Source: Bacteroidota bacterium (lineage in GTDB: Bacteria > Bacteroidota > Bacteroidia > 2-12-FULL-35-15). Taken from it: 40,729 bases of DNA. Of this stretch, positions 1-7,993 are shown piece by piece. The notes beneath the pieces are model-generated. The model was not told the DNA's origin. It was given only the letters and a program-made list of their open reading frames with translations, and ran no database searches. The position numbers and the translations under genes were made by a program. The stretch lies in assembly GCA_947504725.1 (NCBI GenBank), contig CANNHN010000001.1, positions 585,425 to 626,153 on the forward strand, in the 5' to 3' direction. Each line of letters opens with the position of its first letter. The first letter of the stretch is position 1.

Positions 1-1
1 G

Positions 2-2314
2 AGAGCCGAATTCGTCACGAGGTATTTCCAACTTCCAGATGTAATCAATTGTTTGATCAAATCCGGTTGAACCCTTTACCGTTCCAGTGATTTTACCAGA
101 CTTAATTGGCATTTCATCAACAAACAATCTACCATCTTTAAAAGTATATGTAGCGTTTACATTTTCAAATGTCAATTTTTTATATTTCTCTTGTTTCAAT
201 GCATCAGCCAATTTATTGATTGGCTCAAAACCTTCCACTGTAACACTGTTCGTCATCAACTTTCCGCCTCCTGTTAACGTATTCATAACTGGCTCCATGT
301 GTTGATCTAACAAAGCAGTAAACTTTAATTTTGTTCCGAATTTACCTGTTGAATATTTTGCAATCGGAGCAAGCTTTTCAACAGTATTAAACATTTTCAC
401 TGTTTTCGGAATATCGAAATTTGCAATATCCGCATCGAAATCAACTGTAGGTTTTTTCGGATTCTGAGTATTGTAAACACCACTTAATGCCATCGTTCCC
501 TCCACTTCATCCAACGTTAACTTTAAATTATCCAATGTCATTTTACTGTCTTTAATTGCAACACCACCTGTCACTTTCGTTATTGTTAAATTATCGTACA
601 ATAATTTAGCAATGTTTGCATTTAGTCGAACATCTAAATTTGAAGGCACTTCCGCAACTGTCATTGCTGCTGTATCTGCAGGAGTTGCAGCAACGGCAGT
701 TGTATCGCTACTACTCATTAATTCATTCACATCCAACAAAGTAGAATTTAAATTAAATGTTCCTTTCAACAATGAATCCTTTAAAGCATATTGTAAAAAG
801 TTTTCGATTTTACCATCCATTTGAATATCGCTTTTTCCAACAACGGCATCAAATTTTGTTAAGTCAACCGTCTTCGGATTAAACTCCAAATACATCGCAG
901 AAATTTTTGTAGGATAGTTCAACGATTTTGTTTGATAGTTCATATCCAAAATTGTCAATTTACCTTCTGCATGAAAATCTTCGTATTTCTCTTGTTCAAT
1001 AGAACTCATGCGACCTTTCATTTTTACATCTGCCGTAATCATACCATTCAAATCATCTCCTTTTTCCATCGGCATTACATCTTTCATGGTTGCCAAATTA
1101 ATTTTGGCAAGAACAGCTGCATCAATGTTTGCATCAGAAACAGGAGTAGAAACGTGCATCGTTGCATCAATAGGATTTCCTCCTAACTCAACGTGAAATT
1201 TATTTAAATCAATAACTGTTGCATCTGGTTCACCTGTTTTATTATCAACTACTAAATCAACTTGAATGTTTGTCGCAGATTTTGGCAAAGAAGGATAATG
1301 GAACATCGCATCTTTGATTAACAACTTACAACCAAATGCTGGCATCTTCTTATCGTTATAAATTCCTTTTGCAAAACCATCCAACGACAATGATCCGGAT
1401 GTTTTCACATCTTTAAAATCAGCAGTATATACTCCAGGCACAAGTGACAAAATATTTTTAAATTCAGTTTGGTTGGCTTTGAATTTCAAATCCATATCCA
1501 TGTCATCTCCTGGCATTGCAAAGAAACCGTCAAGACCTAATGTTAACTCATTAAATGAAAATTCATTTTCTTTAAAAGAGAATTTAAAGTTGGGCATGTC
1601 TGCATCTAAATCTGCTTTGATGCGTGTTTTCACTTTGTTCATGTATGCAACACCACCATAATTCATTGTGAATCGTTCGATTTCTGTCAATGTTTCTAAA
1701 ACAAAATTATCGGAAGTAAAATCACCACTTAAGGTATGTGTCATATTATACAACTCGGTATAAAAACCCATAGATGCATCGTCATAAACGATGTAGGCGT
1801 TTTTGATTTCAAACTTTTCCAAGCCCATTTTGAAGGGAGCCGCTTTGGTTGTATCGACCACACCGGTAGTTGTATCTACACTCGGTTTGGTAATGTCCCA
1901 ATTCGCTTTACCATCTTTCAAAACCAATGCATGGATGCGGGGCTGATCAATCGAAATGGTATGAATTTCATATTTATCACCATTAATCACACTCATTAAA
2001 TTTAATCCAACCGTTAAGTTTTTAGCATACAATAAAGTATCGCCTTCAAAGTCGCCTGTATTGGCAACACTCACACTGTCAACAGAAAGTGTGAAGTCGG
2101 GGAATGAACTCAACAAAGTCAAATCAAATTCACCGAAATTGACTTTCGCATTTAACTCTTCGTTTGCAGTATCTTTTACAAACTGCACAATTTGCTTTTT
2201 AAATAAAAAGGGAGCAGCAATAACTAAAATAATTAATAATAAGAAGGTGATTCCTGTCCATTTAAGAATTCTTCTTACTAAGCTTTTTTTCTTTTGAGGT
2301 GTTTCGTTTGTCAT
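2..2314 (-). CDS. AsmA-like family protein (partial, C-terminus outside window)
   Basis: The reading frame is open from an ATG at 2314 down to the window edge, giving about 771 residues without a stop. The N-terminus begins MTNETPQKKKSLVRRILKW and is followed by one hydrophobic segment (about residues 19-40), then a long stretch of repeated beta-rich units in which short Asp/Thr phrases alternate with predicted strands. An inner-membrane anchor followed by an elongated periplasmic beta-structure is the AsmA/TamB-like layout. In Bacteroidota such proteins of 800-1100 residues are common; AsmA-type proteins are thought to help lipid transfer or outer-membrane assembly, but the role here is inferred. 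The visible end (DYIWKLEIPRDEFGS) resembles the C-terminal AsmA region. It lies downstream of aroC on the same strand, separated by a REP-like inverted repeat, so it is probably transcribed separately or attenuated. A 3' part is missing only because of the window edge. Confidence 0.8.
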   Translation of the reverse strand, partial: MTNETPQKKKSLVRRILKWTGITFLLLIILVIAAPFLFKKQIVQFVKDTANEELNAKVNFGEFDLTLLSSFPDFTLSVDSVSVANTGDFEGDTLLYAKNLTVGLNLMSVINGDKYEIHTISIDQPRIHALVLKDGKANWDITKPSVDTTTGVVDTTKAAPFKMGLEKFEIKNAYIVYDDASMGFYTELYNMTHTLSGDFTSDNFVLETLTEIERFTMNYGGVAYMNKVKTRIKADLDADMPNFKFSFKENEFSFNELTLGLDGFFAMPGDDMDMDLKFKANQTEFKNILSLVPGVYTADFKDVKTSGSLSLDGFAKGIYNDKKMPAFGCKLLIKDAMFHYPSLPKSATNIQVDLVVDNKTGEPDATVIDLNKFHVELGGNPIDATMHVSTPVSDANIDAAVLAKINLATMKDVMPMEKGDDLNGMITADVKMKGRMSSIEQEKYEDFHAEGKLTILDMNYQTKSLNYPTKISAMYLEFNPKTVDLTKFDAVVGKSDIQMDGKIENFLQYALKDSLLKGTFNLNSTLLDVNELMSSSDTTAVAATPADTAAMTVAEVPSNLDVRLNANIAKLLYDNLTITKVTGGVAIKDSKMTLDNLKLTLDEVEGTMALSGVYNTQNPKKPTVDFDADIANFDIPKTVKMFNTVEKLAPIAKYSTGKFGTKLKFTALLDQHMEPVMNTLTGGGKLMTNSVTVEGFEPINKLADALKQEKYKKLTFENVNATYTFKDGRLFVDEMPIKSGKITGTVKGSTGFDQTIDYIWKLEIPRDEFGS

Positions 2315-2355
2315 GGTCGTTAATTAGTTATTTTTTGAATTGACTATCACTCTTT

Positions 2356-2470
2356 TGTCATTTCGAGCGGAGTCGAGAAATCTTTACATTTATTAAGTAT
2401 AATTATCTTTTTAAAAAATTACTATATCGTTACGACAAAACTAGATTTCTCCACTTCGGTCGAAATGACA
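2356..2470. repeat. REP-like inverted repeat (two 28-nt arms)
   Basis: The left arm (2356-2383, beginning TGTCATTTCGAGCGGAGTCG) and the right arm (2443-2470, ending CGGTCGAAATGACA) are imperfect inverted copies matching at about 25 of 28 positions, with a 59-nt AT-rich spacer. The element sits between aroC and the AsmA-like gene. It belongs to the same family as the repeats at 13132-13216 and 31859-31884. Such paired elements are frequent between genes in Bacteroidota and probably form a hairpin in RNA; they could act as a terminator or mRNA stabiliser, but this is inference. Confidence 0.85.
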
Positions 2471-2472
2471 TA

Positions 2473-3555
2473 CTAAGAATGATTCTGCGTTTTATTTCTA
2501 AGCAAATGATCTACCAGAACCAATGCTGCCATTGCTTCCACAATTGGAACCGCACGGGGCAATACACAAGGATCATGCCTTCCTTTTCCAGTCATTTCTA
2601 AGGCCTCTCCTTTGGAATTAACAGTGTTTTGTTTTTGCATAATGGTAGCGACTGGCTTAAATGCAACTCTGAAATAAATATCTTCACCATTGCTTATGCC
2701 ACCTTGTATTCCGCCACTGTTATTTGTACCTGTGTGAATTTTTCCTTTTGCTGAAACGAAGGAATCATTGTGTAGCGAACCATTCATTTTTACTCCTTCA
2801 AATCCACTTCCGTATTCAAAACCCTTTACTGCATTGATACTAAGCATAGCTTTACCAATATCTGCATGCAATTTATCGAAAACGGGTTCACCTAAACCAA
2901 CTGGAGTTCCTTTAATTACACAAGAAATTACTCCTCCGATTGTATCACCTGCCTTACGAACTTGTTCAATTTTTTGAATCATCGTTTCGGCTAAAAGTGC
3001 ATCCGGACAACGAACAATATTGGAATCTATTTTAGAAAAATCCAAGTCGTGATAATCTTTTAATAATTTAATGTCGCCTACTTGAGAAGTATAAGCATCA
3101 ATAGAAATGCCGTGTTGTTTTAAAATTAGTTTTGCAATAGCGCCCGCCACTACTCTACTAACTGTTTCACGTGCAGAAGACCTTCCACCACCACGATGAT
3201 CACGCATCCCGTATTTGGCATCATAGGTATAATCCGCATGAGATGGACGATAAACATCTATATTGTGTTCGTAGTCTTTTGATTTTTGGTTTTCGTTGCG
3301 AATGATAAAACCGATAGGAGTTCCCATCGTTTTACCTTCGAAAATACCAGAAAGAAATTCTACCGTATCAGTTTCTTTACGTTGAGTAACAATGTGAGAT
3401 TGTCCTGGTCGTCTTCTGTCCAGTTCAGCTTGTATAAAATCTAAGTCGATTTGGAGGCCAGCTGGACAACCATCCAAAATACCACCTAAGGCGATGCCAT
3501 GCGACTCGCCAAAAGTGGTTAATGTAAAGAGTTTCCCGAAAGTATTGCCTGCCAT
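2473..3555 (-). CDS. aroC: Chorismate synthase
   Basis: This is a 360-residue protein of normal family length. Chorismate synthase converts 5-enolpyruvylshikimate-3-phosphate to chorismate, the last common step of aromatic amino-acid synthesis, using reduced FMN in the cytoplasm. Visible signatures are the N-terminal GESHG (16-20), the RRRPGQ segment near 48-53, [14 protein letters not shown] (103-116) and [14 protein letters not shown] (118-131), which carry conserved His residues (His19, His106, His120) and phosphate/FMN-binding Arg residues. The ATG at 3555 starts [10 protein letters not shown], the canonical beginning. The stop codon is TAG and is immediately followed by the REP-like arm. 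A TAAATTTG -7-like box lies 21 nt upstream of the start. The gene lies between cell-envelope genes and has no other shikimate gene beside it. Confidence 0.97.
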   Translation of the reverse strand: MAGNTFGKLFTLTTFGESHGIALGGILDGCPAGLQIDLDFIQAELDRRRPGQSHIVTQRKETDTVEFLSGIFEGKTMGTPIGFIIRNENQKSKDYEHNIDVYRPSHADYTYDAKYGMRDHRGGGRSSARETVSRVVAGAIAKLILKQHGISIDAYTSQVGDIKLLKDYHDLDFSKIDSNIVRCPDALLAETMIQKIEQVRKAGDTIGGVISCVIKGTPVGLGEPVFDKLHADIGKAMLSINAVKGFEYGSGFEGVKMNGSLHNDSFVSAKGKIHTGTNNSGGIQGGISNGEDIYFRVAFKPVATIMQKQNTVNSKGEALEMTGKGRHDPCVLPRAVPIVEAMAALVLVDHLLRNKTQNHS

Positions 3556-3576
3556 AAAAGTTTTTGCTTAAGCAGA

Positions 3577-3584
3577 CAAATTTA
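3577..3584 (-). promoter_or_regulatory. Possible -7 promoter element of aroC
   Basis: On the minus strand this reads TAAATTTG, a full match to the Bacteroidota -7 consensus TAnnTTTG, ending 21 nt before the aroC ATG. No convincing TTTG -33 element lies at the usual 17-21 nt spacing, so support is moderate to low. Confidence 0.4.
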
Positions 3585-3611
3585 ATGAAATATTAGGAGG
3601 AATCTTAGAGA

Positions 3612-4532
3612 TTAGTGGTAAATAATTTTGCGAATTTCTGAACCTTTTTCTCCGCTTATTTTCACAAAATAAATACCCTTATTAAAAGCAGTTAAATCCA
3701 CTTTTTGCGTGTATTCACCAGTAAATTTTGGAAGAACTTGAGAATAAATACTTCTGCCTAAAACATCTATGATTTCAATCGTAGTAGACTGAACGACAGA
3801 TTGATTGAAAGACAAGTTAATAGAACCAGTTGAAGGATTCGGAGCGATGTTTAAATTGGACAAAAAAGCATTTTCATCAACAGATGTTGCACCACAAGCA
3901 GCTGGAGCTGTATATATAACTGCATACATACAAGTTGGAATAGCGCTAAAACTCCCTGTTACAGTACAACCTGCCCCATTTGCAGGTACTCCGGAAATAG
4001 AAAAGTTAATTGGACTAGTAAAAGGAGCGTTAAATGTTTGACTTCCACCACAACTGTTTATAACATTAAATGTTCCTGTTGTTGGTTCGCCAACAAAATA
4101 ATAGGAACCTGTAAGAGTAAAATCATTTGTGGGAGGATTACAAGCACCTGGAGTTGCAAATCCTGTAGCAACACAACTTGTTGCACAAGCTACAGGAGCA
4201 GTATACATTGCAGTATATATGCACGTTGAAAGATCAGAAAAGACCATTGTCACAGTACAGGAAGCGCCATCTGCAGTAATACCTGGAATAGTATAAGGTG
4301 TTGTTGTTCCACCAGTAAATGGCGGAGTTAATATTACTGGCGTTCCTCCACAACTGCTAGTAATTACAAGCACTCCAGTGGTTGGTGGATTAACGTATGC
4401 CACAAATCCATTAACAGAATAAGTATTGGTTGTTGGTGAGCAAGGTCCTGGAATCGCATTACCGGTCATTACACATTGTGCACTTGCACTTAAAATAGTA
4501 ACGCTAAATAAGAGAGTAATAATTTTTTTCAT
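3612..4532 (-). CDS. Secreted protein with two Cys-framed repeats and T9SS type-A sorting domain
   Basis: The ATG at 4532 is preferred over an upstream ATG at 4571 because it starts directly with a signal peptide (MKKIITLLFSVTILSASAQ); the upstream start would add 13 unlike residues. The 306-residue product contains two consecutive repeats of about 90 residues, each beginning with a Cys followed by a Gly/Pro-rich phrase and a second Cys, carrying SCGG in the middle and ending in YTAP.AC. The last ~75 residues (NIAPNPSTGSINLSF, DVLGRSIYSQ, KGIYFVKI, KIIYH) form a T9SS type-A C-terminal sorting domain, so the protein is expected on or outside the outer membrane. The same repeat occurs once in the next gene upstream (4609-5679), so the two are partial paralogues. 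Function is unknown. Confidence 0.85.
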   Translation of the reverse strand: MKKIITLLFSVTILSASAQCVMTGNAIPGPCSPTTNTYSVNGFVAYVNPPTTGVLVITSSCGGTPVILTPPFTGGTTTPYTIPGITADGASCTVTMVFSDLSTCIYTAMYTAPVACATSCVATGFATPGACNPPTNDFTLTGSYYFVGEPTTGTFNVINSCGGSQTFNAPFTSPINFSISGVPANGAGCTVTGSFSAIPTCMYAVIYTAPAACGATSVDENAFLSNLNIAPNPSTGSINLSFNQSVVQSTTIEIIDVLGRSIYSQVLPKFTGEYTQKVDLTAFNKGIYFVKISGEKGSEIRKIIYH

Positions 4533-4608
4533 TTTCCGATTGTTTAGTAGTTTAGTTATAACTACAGACAACAGAAATTAAAAAAAGGTTGCTTTACAAG
4601 AAAACTAA

Positions 4609-5679
4609 TTAATAGAGAATGATTTTCTCTGAAATAATTGAGGTTCCGCTTACCAATTGAACAAAATAAAGTCCATTGTTAAATTGAGAAATATCAATTT
4701 GTTTTTTAATAAGTCCTTTAGCGTTTGATAATCCTTCATGATAAATAATTCTACCAAGAACATCTGTTACGAAAATCTCCGTTTGAGTGGCATATGTTTC
4801 AAAACTTATTTCAAAAATTCCGTTTGAAGGGTTTGGCACAATACTCAAAAATTTATTAGAATACTCTTCAATTGAATTTGAATTACAAACTGCTGGAGCT
4901 GAATAAACCTTATTGATACTGCAGCTATCATTAGAAAAAGCTGCTGACACAAAACATGTTGAACCATTAGATGATAAACTATTTAAAGTATACGTTAACG
5001 GACTAACAAAAGGTGCAATAAATGTTTGACTGCCACCACAACTTCCAAAAATTGTTAGCGAGCCAGTTGATGGTGAATTATAAAAACTAACTGAGCCAGA
5101 AACAGAATACGAATTATCAGAGCTATCACACGAGGAAGGAATCGCACTCAAAGAAGCGAAAGAACAACCTGAGCCACAAGCAGTACTACCTGAACCGGCT
5201 GTTTGTTCGAAATGTATATTCCCCGTTGCGTCAGCATAATTTGTAACAACACAGATGTAGAAATCGCCTGGTGCTGCTGTCGGAAGAGAAATATTTATCA
5301 AATTACTCCCTGAATAATCACATCCTAAAATATTAGCTGTTGTTAATTGTGCATAACAAACACCCGATAAGCTTGTAAAAGGTCCCCAATACATAAAATC
5401 AATATCAATAGGTGCTGGCACAGTTCCAAAATCCAATCCAGATCCAGTAATTGTAATTCCTCCTGGTGAACCAACTTCAATGGAAAACCATAACGGATTT
5501 GCAGCAGAACCTAAGCAACCGTAATCAGGACCAGCATGAGCGCCAAAACCTGTTGGCGCATCAAAATCATATGCCGTGCCTGTGCAAAATGGAATTGCTG
5601 TAAAACAACTGTCTTGAGCAGTTAAAACATCTAAATTAAACAAGAATGAAATCGTAAAAAGAAAGGCTATTTTTTTCAT
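4609..5679 (-). CDS. Secreted T9SS type-A cargo protein with one Cys-framed repeat
   Basis: The protein has 356 residues and begins with a signal peptide (MKKIAFLFTISFLFNLDVLTAQ). Residues ~23-165 form a Cys-containing beta-rich domain of the kind often found at the N-terminus of Bacteroidota surface proteins, with NPLWFSIEV, DIDFMYWGPF and GDFYICVVTNYAD phrases suggesting a pre-peptidase-C-like or lectin-like sandwich. Residues ~170-265 are a single copy of the Cys-framed repeat that occurs twice in the downstream neighbour. The end (SIVPNPSNGIFEISF, DVLGRIIYHEG, NGLYFVQL, KIILY) is a T9SS type-A sorting signal. The two genes lie 76 nt apart on the same strand and probably arose by duplication and repeat gain or loss. 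Substrate or ligand is unknown. Confidence 0.85.
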   Translation of the reverse strand: MKKIAFLFTISFLFNLDVLTAQDSCFTAIPFCTGTAYDFDAPTGFGAHAGPDYGCLGSAANPLWFSIEVGSPGGITITGSGLDFGTVPAPIDIDFMYWGPFTSLSGVCYAQLTTANILGCDYSGSNLINISLPTAAPGDFYICVVTNYADATGNIHFEQTAGSGSTACGSGCSFASLSAIPSSCDSSDNSYSVSGSVSFYNSPSTGSLTIFGSCGGSQTFIAPFVSPLTYTLNSLSSNGSTCFVSAAFSNDSCSINKVYSAPAVCNSNSIEEYSNKFLSIVPNPSNGIFEISFETYATQTEIFVTDVLGRIIYHEGLSNAKGLIKKQIDISQFNNGLYFVQLVSGTSIISEKIILY

Positions 5680-5708
5680 ATTTATAGAAACAATTATTCT
5701 ATAAATAT

Positions 5709-5745
5709 AATTCTTTCTGATGAATTGAATTCACCAGAAAGAATT
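5709..5745. terminator. Hairpin in the gap between the barrel gene and the T9SS cargo gene
   Basis: An 11-nt inverted repeat (AATTCTTTCTG / CAGAAAGAATT) continues inward across one mismatch into TGAATT-G-AATTCA, giving an 18-bp hairpin that fills most of the gap. It lies just after the stop of the 5765-6544 gene when read on the minus strand. The following T-tract is poor, so it may be an attenuator or RNA-processing site rather than a strict terminator. Confidence 0.45.
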
Positions 5746-5764
5746 AGTTACAAACTATAAGCAT

Positions 5765-6544
5765 CTAAAACTTGTATATCAAAGATATATCATTAATAAT
5801 TCCGGTATTTAGATTGAAATCAAATGTAGATAAACGATAGTTTTTAGTAATGCCAGATTTAGTTTCAGCAATATCCCTGTTTTGGAAAGTCATATCTGCT
5901 CCAACTTGAGCTGAGACAGAAAAACGTTTTGAAATTGGGAACTTCGCACCAAAGAAGGGGCTCAATCCTATTGAATATCCTTTTGTTTTTGATCTTGATA
6001 CAATATCTGCTTGAATATGCATAACCTCTACCCAGGCATTCTGACCAAAGGCAGTATCTCTAACAAGCGTTTTATTTTGAATATAAGATTCGTTTTTAAA
6101 ATAACCAATAGACAAATCTGTTCCATAAAACCATTTTAGCTTATGCTTTCCAAACAGTCGCTCATAACCGATGTTTACATGTGGACTGACATAAGAAGGA
6201 CTTACAGTCGTTTGTTTTATTAATAGACTGTCTGTTTGTAGAATTATTGTTTCGTTCCAAGGATTAGGGTTATAGGAATTTTGATTTATCAAATCAGCCA
6301 TAACTGAAAAACGGACTGCAGATTTACAAGTTAGATTTCTTTTGTAAGTTACAGAAAACCGAGTAGCTTCAGAAGCCCCTGAACCTATTAATACTCTGAG
6401 AAGTGGAGCCGTATTGATACTAATTTCATTTCTCTTTTTTTGCTCTAGAAGCGTAGTTCGCTTTGCTTGAACATTTGTTGAATCTTGTGCATTCGCGCTT
6501 GTTACTAAAACAAACAGCGATAATAAGATTTGGACTTTCATCAT
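5765..6544 (-). CDS. Hypothetical outer-membrane beta-barrel protein
   Basis: This 259-residue protein has a signal peptide (MMKVQILLSLFVLVTSANAQ), after which amphipathic strands alternate with polar loops (for example RFSVTYKRNL, HVNIGYERLF, LKWFYGTDLSIGYF, RFSVSAQVGADMTFQ), ending in ISLIYKF with a C-terminal Phe. This is the signature of an outer-membrane beta-barrel, probably 8-12 strands. I do not recognise a specific family. Either of two adjacent ATGs could be the start. It is divergent from hutI (179-nt gap) and upstream of the T9SS cargo genes. Confidence 0.7.
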   Translation of the reverse strand: MMKVQILLSLFVLVTSANAQDSTNVQAKRTTLLEQKKRNEISINTAPLLRVLIGSGASEATRFSVTYKRNLTCKSAVRFSVMADLINQNSYNPNPWNETIILQTDSLLIKQTTVSPSYVSPHVNIGYERLFGKHKLKWFYGTDLSIGYFKNESYIQNKTLVRDTAFGQNAWVEVMHIQADIVSRSKTKGYSIGLSPFFGAKFPISKRFSVSAQVGADMTFQNRDIAETKSGITKNYRLSTFDFNLNTGIINDISLIYKF

Positions 6545-6723
6545 AGCTTTACATTTTTTAGGTTAATTATTAAATAATTGAAAATGTAATTTTATGCCAT
6601 AGAAGAAATTAATATTTGGGATTATGTATAGAAGTCGCAGAAGAATAAAAAAGGTTGCCTTTTCTTAAAAAAAAGAATCATAAATACTAGCCAATTTAGT
6701 ATCTTTCAGTCCTAATTCATTTT

Positions 6724-7983
6724 ATGAAAATTCTTATAAAAAATATAAAAGAGCTGGTTCAGGTTGAGGAGAATGCGAAACTAAAAGTTTCGGGTGGAGA
6801 AATGAAAAATTTGAATTGTATTCAAAATGCTTGGCTTGCTATTGAAGATGATAAAATTGCAGGATTTGGAAAGATGGAAGACTGGGAAGGAATTTCGGAT
6901 TGGACCAATTTAACCATTATTGATGCGAGTGATAAAATTGTAATGCCATCTTATTGCGATAGTCATACACATATCGTTTATGCTGGTAGTCGAGAAGGAG
7001 AATTTGTAGATCGTATCAACGGATTGACATACGAACAAATATTTGAACGCGGTGGTGGAATTTTAAATTCAGCAAAAAAATTACACAATGCATCCGAAGA
7101 AGAATTAATTGAAAGTGCTTTAAAGAGATTAAATGAAATAATGTTACAAGGTACTGGAGCTGTTGAAATCAAAAGTGGGTATGGATTAAGTACCGAAGCA
7201 GAATTAAAAATGCTACGTGTCATCAAAAAATTAAAGACACTTTCTCCTTTAACTATCAAAGCTACATTCTTGGGAGCACATGCTGTTCCAACTGAGTACA
7301 AAAATGATAAACGAAAATACATCGACTTACTGATAAATGAAATGATGCCAAAAATTGCTGAAGAAAAATTAGCAGATTATTGTGATGTATTTTGCGAACA
7401 GAATTATTTTACAAAAGATGAAACAATTGAAATTTTAACGGCTGCAAAAAAACACGGCATGACTCCAAAAGTTCATGCGGAGCAATTGAGCAATTTTGGC
7501 GGAGTATTAGCAGGTGTTGAAGTAGGTGCAATTAGTGTTGACCATTTAGAATTTGTGGGAGACAAAGAAATCGAAGCATTAAGAAATTCAAAAACAATGC
7601 CAACCATTTTGCCTGGCGCTGCTTTCTTTTTAAGTCTACCATTACCTCCCGCAAGAAAAATGATAGATGCAGGTTTACCAGTTGCTGTTGCGAGCGATTA
7701 CAATCCAGGAAGCAGTCCGAGTGGAAACATAAATTTTATGCTTTCACTTTGTTGTGTGCAATATAAAATGACACCAGAAGAAGCAATCAATGCAGCAACA
7801 ATAAATTCAGCTTACGCAATGGATTTGAGTGAAACACTTGGAAGCATTTGTGTTGGGAAACAAGCGAATATTTTTATAACGAAGGAAATTCCGAGTTATG
7901 CTTTTATTCCATATTCATTTGGAAGTAATTTGGTGGATACAGTAATTTTAAATGGAAAAATAATTGAAAATAAAAACTCATAA
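6724..7983 (+). CDS. hutI: Imidazolonepropionase
   Basis: This 419-residue amidohydrolase hydrolyses imidazolone-5-propionate to N-formimino-L-glutamate, the third step of histidine degradation, in the cytoplasm. Expected metal and catalytic residues are visible: HTH (His81, His83), His186 in GAHAVP, His251 in KVHAEQ, the VDHLEF motif with His274, and Asp325 in ASDYNPGS. Length is normal. The start has the usual short N-terminal beta-sheet segment MKILIKNIKEL. It is the first gene of a three-gene operon; ftcD starts 10 nt after its stop. No hutH or hutU is in the window, so the earlier steps must be encoded elsewhere. Confidence 0.96.
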   Translation: MKILIKNIKELVQVEENAKLKVSGGEMKNLNCIQNAWLAIEDDKIAGFGKMEDWEGISDWTNLTIIDASDKIVMPSYCDSHTHIVYAGSREGEFVDRINGLTYEQIFERGGGILNSAKKLHNASEEELIESALKRLNEIMLQGTGAVEIKSGYGLSTEAELKMLRVIKKLKTLSPLTIKATFLGAHAVPTEYKNDKRKYIDLLINEMMPKIAEEKLADYCDVFCEQNYFTKDETIEILTAAKKHGMTPKVHAEQLSNFGGVLAGVEVGAISVDHLEFVGDKEIEALRNSKTMPTILPGAAFFLSLPLPPARKMIDAGLPVAVASDYNPGSSPSGNINFMLSLCCVQYKMTPEEAINAATINSAYAMDLSETLGSICVGKQANIFITKEIPSYAFIPYSFGSNLVDTVILNGKIIENKNS

Positions 7984-7993
7984 TTAATATCGT

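Noticed and set aside
87-2297. Several 60-90 residue plus-strand frames at the window start
   Set aside because: All lie antisense to one continuous AsmA-like coding frame that shows clear protein character.
6545-6723. Promoter of the hut operon (TATCTTTC at 6702-6709)
   Set aside because: Only 7 of 8 positions fit the -7 pattern and no -33 element is present at proper spacing.
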